From NCBI GenBank assembly GCA_937901915.1, contig CALGUD010000043.1:1-18435 (forward strand): a stretch of 18,435 nt of DNA, in the 5' to 3' direction. This DNA comes from an uncultured Flavobacteriaceae bacterium. GTDB lineage: Bacteria; Bacteroidota; Bacteroidia; Flavobacteriales; Flavobacteriaceae. The notes beneath the pieces were generated by a model, which was not told the DNA's origin, made no database searches, and saw only the letters and a program-made list of their open reading frames with translations. The position numbers were made by a program, and so were the translations under genes. Positions 14,615 to 18,435 of this stretch are shown here, one piece after another; positions within the stretch are counted from its first letter, which is position 1, and each line of letters opens with the position of its first letter.

Positions 14615-17149
14615 TTATTTCACTAAATTTTTGAAAGCAGATCCGAAAATTAAATAACCGGTATTTCCACCAATTGTGCCTTCATTTTGTCCCCATAGAA
14701 ATGGCCAATCATCATAGTTTTCAAAGTGATCGGGTTGCCTGAACAAAATTCCAGGAGCTACATTTCCCGGTATAAATGAGAAATCGGCCCTGTTATTGCC
14801 ATAAAATACTTCTTTAGGGCGAGCAGCACCTACTGTTGCCACCAGTGAATAATTATGGTACGGATGACATCCAAACAGCCAGTTGGCAGTTTTAAATGCA
14901 TGGTTAGCATCTATAATATCCGGGAAATGTTGATTAGCAAAGCTGATTGTAGTACCAAAGTTTACTATCATTCCGGCTCCTGCCCAGTTACCAAGGCCAA
15001 TAGGCACTCCATAAGGATTATCTTTTTCAAGACCCTCAATATATTCTTTATATTTTACAACATAAGGTTGGAGTTTTTTCTTAAAAGCCGGCTTCATGTG
15101 CGGTATGCCATGTAATGCAGTTAAAAGGCCGAAATTTACATTACGGTCAAGTGCAGGCCATAAAAGTTCCTGAAATTTATCAGCATACTGTTTCTCTCCG
15201 GTAGAGATATACAATTGAAGATTGGTAGAAATATCTGCTACTGCTCCCCATTGCATAGCAGTGCTATCCTGTGGTTGCTTGGCAAGTAATTCTGTAGCTT
15301 CTTTTAATAGTCTTTTTGACTGGACCAAAGCTCTTTCAGAGAGATCGTCGTTATACCCCTTTAATGCACGGCTAGCTGCAGCAAACATAGTTGCAGCCCT
15401 GAGATCGAGGCTCGGATTGCGGCTTGTAAATGCCCACATATCATCCTTAACTCCGCTTGAATTACCGTCCGCGGCTACTTCGTAAGGGCCAAGGTCCGGA
15501 TTATAAGGGAGTCCGTCTGTTAAAGAGGCGGCGTCACCCAGGTGATGGTAATTATGAAGAACGGAATTAGACAGCGTTTGTGCCATGTGGCCAATAATTT
15601 CTGCCTGGGCTACAAGGTTTAAAGTTCCATGTTCTATAAACTGTAATATGTCTGGTGTTCCATCAGGACGATGAAGAACAACATGACGAGATTTCTGATC
15701 AACATAAGTCTGATCCCGTGAGGGTTTAAAAGACTCCCATGTTTGCACGAAGTTCTGCACCACGCTTATGTTTGAATGCGTCTCAATATCAAAATCCCCG
15801 GCATCAAAAAAACCACCTACATTTAATCCCGGTATTAATTCCAGGGCTTCATACTTAGTATCGGTTGTTGATCCTTGATCATGAAGGTCAAAATGATCGG
15901 TATTTGGAGGTGCCTGGAGATAACCATCCTTAAAAGGCTCACCATGCCAAACCCTGTACCCTTCTTTTACGAACATATGATTCATATGTATTGGGATCCA
16001 TATATCGCTTGTTGCGTCGGTAATATTATCATAAACAGTATTGTCTATTATAAAATTATTTGTTTTAGAGTCACCATATTGGATATAATATATCCCGGGA
16101 GTGTTTACTGAAGTAAAATCAAATTTTACATAGTGATATTTATAATAGTCACCCCAGGGTGCAATATTACCACTGAATACTTCGGTGGCCTTGCCATCGT
16201 TGCCTACTTTATGTAATGTTGCTTTTGCAAGTGGTTTGTCTTGCTTATCGAGTTCAATCACAGCAACTTTTGGTTGTGTGGGGAGATAGCCTACCTGAGA
16301 GAAGCCAATATTCGGCTCTCTTACCCAATCCTTAATAGCATTAGGTTCAACAGTCCAGGTCAGAACCTTGCCTGTTTTTCCTGCAGGAAGTAAACTACGA
16401 ACGACATACCAGCCGTTTTGTGCCAGTACCCGGCCGTCAAAAAGCATAAGATCGGCATTCTGGGAGGTGATTTTTACCATACGCGAAGGCTCTTCTGGCG
16501 CTAAAAGTAATGTACGTCCGGTTTCGAGAGGAAGGAGGTCGATAAATTCGCCGGTTCCCCTGTCGTCATAAGTTTCATACCCTTTGTATTGCTTAAGTTT
16601 TTCACTGTTAGGCCTTGTAATAGTATTCCCTACCACATAACGAGGGAAGCGATTGATACGCCCATCCATCAAATAGGTTTTTGCCCAATATTGCGAAGGA
16701 AGAAATTCAAAATTAAATCCTGCGTCCCCTTCAAGTTCTTTAGGAACGGGTTTATCCAGGTAAACAGATATCTCAACGCCTTTACCCTTAGCAGTTACAA
16801 CTACTCTCGATTCAAAATCGAAATCTTCATATCTAAGCGTGGTTTCAATGCTTTTTGACTCATGGCTTACCTTTCGGGTTGGTGTTGCCGGAACAAGGTC
16901 CCACTGCTCCGGGGTGTTGGAAAGCCTCACAGCTCCACCCTGCGCAGTTCTGACACCATGGTGGATTAATTCTATACCTGCATTTTTCTCATCGTTAAAA
17001 CCTCCGGTAAAAAGGTTATTGTAAACAAGGAAATTGACACCTTGTGCTTCAAAATATTCAAGATCATTGAGTTTCAAGTCCTGAGACCAGGCATTATTAG
17101 GTACGGATAGTAATAACACTACCACTGATAAAAATGTAAATCTGTTCAT
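14615..17149 (-). CDS. Secreted glycoside hydrolase family 9 (endoglucanase-type) protein
   Basis: The 844-residue protein begins with a signal peptide (residues 1-22). Residues 25-275 form a beta-rich domain I cannot name. Residues 280-368 fit the N-terminal Ig-like domain of GH9 cellulases (FSQVGYLPTQPKVAVIEL). The catalytic (alpha/alpha)6 domain covers about 375-844. It carries the conserved DAGD motif (Asp449, Asp452), which supplies the base and nucleophile-activating acids, and a C-terminal NEGTIGGNTGY with Glu823 as the likely proton donor. GH9 enzymes cleave beta-1,4-glucans, some beta-glucosides and related chains by inversion. Here the substrate is unknown. There are no SusC/SusD genes nearby, so it is not part of a visible polysaccharide locus. 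It has its own terminator. Confidence 0.92.
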   Translation of the reverse strand: MNRFTFLSVVVLLLSVPNNAWSQDLKLNDLEYFEAQGVNFLVYNNLFTGGFNDEKNAGIELIHHGVRTAQGGAVRLSNTPEQWDLVPATPTRKVSHESKSIETTLRYEDFDFESRVVVTAKGKGVEISVYLDKPVPKELEGDAGFNFEFLPSQYWAKTYLMDGRINRFPRYVVGNTITRPNSEKLKQYKGYETYDDRGTGEFIDLLPLETGRTLLLAPEEPSRMVKITSQNADLMLFDGRVLAQNGWYVVRSLLPAGKTGKVLTWTVEPNAIKDWVREPNIGFSQVGYLPTQPKVAVIELDKQDKPLAKATLHKVGNDGKATEVFSGNIAPWGDYYKYHYVKFDFTSVNTPGIYYIQYGDSKTNNFIIDNTVYDNITDATSDIWIPIHMNHMFVKEGYRVWHGEPFKDGYLQAPPNTDHFDLHDQGSTTDTKYEALELIPGLNVGGFFDAGDFDIETHSNISVVQNFVQTWESFKPSRDQTYVDQKSRHVVLHRPDGTPDILQFIEHGTLNLVAQAEIIGHMAQTLSNSVLHNYHHLGDAASLTDGLPYNPDLGPYEVAADGNSSGVKDDMWAFTSRNPSLDLRAATMFAAASRALKGYNDDLSERALVQSKRLLKEATELLAKQPQDSTAMQWGAVADISTNLQLYISTGEKQYADKFQELLWPALDRNVNFGLLTALHGIPHMKPAFKKKLQPYVVKYKEYIEGLEKDNPYGVPIGLGNWAGAGMIVNFGTTISFANQHFPDIIDANHAFKTANWLFGCHPYHNYSLVATVGAARPKEVFYGNNRADFSFIPGNVAPGILFRQPDHFENYDDWPFLWGQNEGTIGGNTGYLIFGSAFKNLVK

Positions 17150-17525
17150 GTTGATAAAAATAGTTTTATAATGATATTAGCTTATGGGTAAAGGTAAGCA
17201 AAACATGCCCATATACTATGTTAAAAAACTCTCAAAACATGATGTATCCCATCATTTTACCGCTAGATTGAATCAACATTTTTATATTCTAATATATCTT
17301 TTGAGTGTTTCCCTAACTGGTATTTACAGGTTAATTTTGGGTGAGAATGTTTACTATAGGATCTTGTAAAATTCATTTTTTAAACGTTTTATCACATGAT
17401 CGGGACTATTTAAGTCCGCAGTGATTAATCAATTGATGGTTTCCCGCTAAAAATTGACCCCTCAGAATTTACTATTCTCCACATTCTTTGGTTGCCATAT
17501 ATACTCTGAGTGGGTTAGCGCCCGT
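17150..17525. other. Intergenic region between the GH9 and PhzF genes
   Basis: These 376 bases hold no convincing gene. A small hairpin GGACT-ATTTA-AGTCC lies at 17403-17417, followed by the overlapping palindromes TGATTAATCA and ATCAATTGAT (about 17422-17436). I find no match to CAAAnnTA (a minus-strand -7 box) that would explain GH9 expression, so its promoter is not identified. Confidence 0.6.
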
Positions 17526-18338
17526 TTATATATTCAATTCTCCTTTCAATATTATTTGAGCCTTGCTTTTTATGGTCATTCTATGTTCGTTCAAAAGTTC
17601 AACTTCCATAAATCCTGTTCGTTCTGAACATTGAAAGGAATTCATTTTTTTCTTATTCAGTCTCATACTCCAATATTTAGTCAAAAAAGTATGTGTTCCA
17701 CCTGTTACCGGGTCTTCATTTGTTCCACTCCAAGGCCAAAAATACCTCGATTCAAAATCATAGTTTGGCTTGTCCGATAATGAAGTAACCAAAACACCAT
17801 TAATTGAGCTGTGTGATCTTTTTAGCCTTTCAAAATCAGGCTTTAAATCATTTAAGACGTTACAATCGCTTATTTCGAGGAGTAAAATTTTCATCTCCTT
17901 ATTATACTCACTGTTGTTTATTTTACTAATCCCGAGAGCTACAAGTAATTCTTGTGGTACATCTTGAGGTTCAGTGTCATAAACTGGAAACTCCATTATG
18001 ATATTTTCTTGGTCTTTTTGGATTATTAAGTCCAAATTTTGAATAGTGACAAAGTGGATTTTGGAGGTCAAATTATTTTGAAAAAGTACTTTTGATGCAG
18101 CCAAAGTAGCGTGTCCACAAAGAGGAATTTCCATTTTTGGAGAAAAATAGCGAATTGAAAAACTTTTTTGTCCGTTTTGTTTATATACAAATGCCGTTTC
18201 AGAGAGTCCAAGCTCCTGGGCAATGGAAAGCATTTTTTCATCGCTTAACTCCTGGTCTATTAAACAAACTCCGGCCGGATTACCTTTAAAAGGCTCATCT
18301 GTGAATGAATCAACAATATATGTTTCTATTTTTGTCAT
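17526..18338 (-). CDS. PhzF-family isomerase/epimerase-like protein
   Basis: I start at ATG 18338, giving 270 residues and the usual opening MTKIETYIVDSFTDEPFKGNPAGV; an upstream ATG at 18377 would add 13 unlike residues over the spacer motif. Family marks are LGLSETAF with Glu47 (the catalytic acid of PhzF), PLCGHATLA, and NEDPVTGG around Asp209. The fold is two diaminopimelate-epimerase-like halves. PhzF itself isomerises a phenazine precursor, but no phenazine genes are nearby, and most stand-alone members in Bacteroidota have unknown substrates. It is a single gene in the cytoplasm with no visible promoter match. The sequence is intact with the normal length. Confidence 0.92.
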   Translation of the reverse strand: MTKIETYIVDSFTDEPFKGNPAGVCLIDQELSDEKMLSIAQELGLSETAFVYKQNGQKSFSIRYFSPKMEIPLCGHATLAASKVLFQNNLTSKIHFVTIQNLDLIIQKDQENIIMEFPVYDTEPQDVPQELLVALGISKINNSEYNKEMKILLLEISDCNVLNDLKPDFERLKRSHSSINGVLVTSLSDKPNYDFESRYFWPWSGTNEDPVTGGTHTFLTKYWSMRLNKKKMNSFQCSERTGFMEVELLNEHRMTIKSKAQIILKGELNI

Positions 18339-18366
18339 TAAATTGGTGCTAGCTAAAACTAGCAAT

Positions 18367-18387
18367 TTTTTATACACGGTGTTGAAC
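18367..18387 (-). repeat. Second copy of the CAAC-N5-GTATAAAAA spacer motif
   Basis: On the minus strand this reads GTTCAAC, five bases, then GTATAAAAA. It shares both blocks and the exact five-base gap with the start of the element at 13597-13617, in the opposite orientation. It lies just upstream of the PhzF start and fits the RYYYAAC core form. Confidence 0.4.
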
Positions 18388-18435
18388 GAATCCTCCCTAC
18401 CGGTCGGAAGCTTTGTCGGGTTAAAAATACGTTTT

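Noticed and set aside
17184..17369. Plus-strand open frame of 61 codons in the GH9-PhzF gap
   Set aside because: No ribosome or promoter signal and no recognisable motif; the composition is that of AT-rich intergenic DNA.

Overview
The window is AT-rich and looks like a piece of a Bacteroidota chromosome, most likely of the class Flavobacteriia. The evidence is a 288-residue primary-type sigma factor with the short Bacteroidota architecture, exported proteins with Bacteroidota-type signal peptides and lipoboxes, ATG starts that mostly lack a Shine-Dalgarno sequence, and several upstream sequences matching the Bacteroidota promoter form TTTG-N19-TAnnTTTG. I see no rRNA, tRNA, CRISPR array or intact insertion sequence. 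Every gene except the sigma factor lies on the minus strand.

Layout, left to right. 1-1892 is a lipoprotein with a helical N-terminal part and seven FG-GAP/VCBS repeats, cut by the window edge. 1961-3837 holds a 3-methyladenine DNA glycosylase I (tag) downstream of a secreted serine beta-lactamase-like hydrolase, probably one transcript from a promoter near 3927-3957. 4062-4522 is an SRPBCC (AHSA1-type) gene broken by a frameshift. 4704-6538 is a three-gene unit: a Crp/Fnr-type regulator, an AhpD-like protein with a CxxC motif, and a DJ-1/PfpI protein predicted to be a lipoprotein. 6936-7802 (plus strand) is a sigma-70 factor that appears to be a divergent paralogue of the housekeeping RpoD. 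7903-9760 holds an SMR exporter and an unrecognised secreted protein. 10025-11367 holds a VOC (glyoxalase-fold) protein and an alpha/beta-hydrolase lipoprotein. 11558-13574 is a translationally coupled pair: a B12-binding-type radical SAM enzyme and a multi-pass membrane protein. 13735-14373 is a secreted SH3-like protein. 14615-17149 is a large secreted GH9 family enzyme with a strong terminator. 17526-18338 is a PhzF-family isomerase.

The genes do not form one pathway. The region reads as a series of short accessory transcription units (detoxification, redox, exported hydrolases) separated by spacers rich in inverted repeats. The most distinctive items are the overlapping radical SAM/membrane protein pair, the second RpoD-like sigma factor, the Crp-AhpD-DJ-1 unit with a perfect 19-bp palindrome in its leader, and a spacer element whose core (CAAC-N5-GTATAAAAA) occurs at 13597-13617 and again, inverted, at 18367-18387. 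The last resembles gene-cassette recombination sites, but that reading is only a hypothesis.
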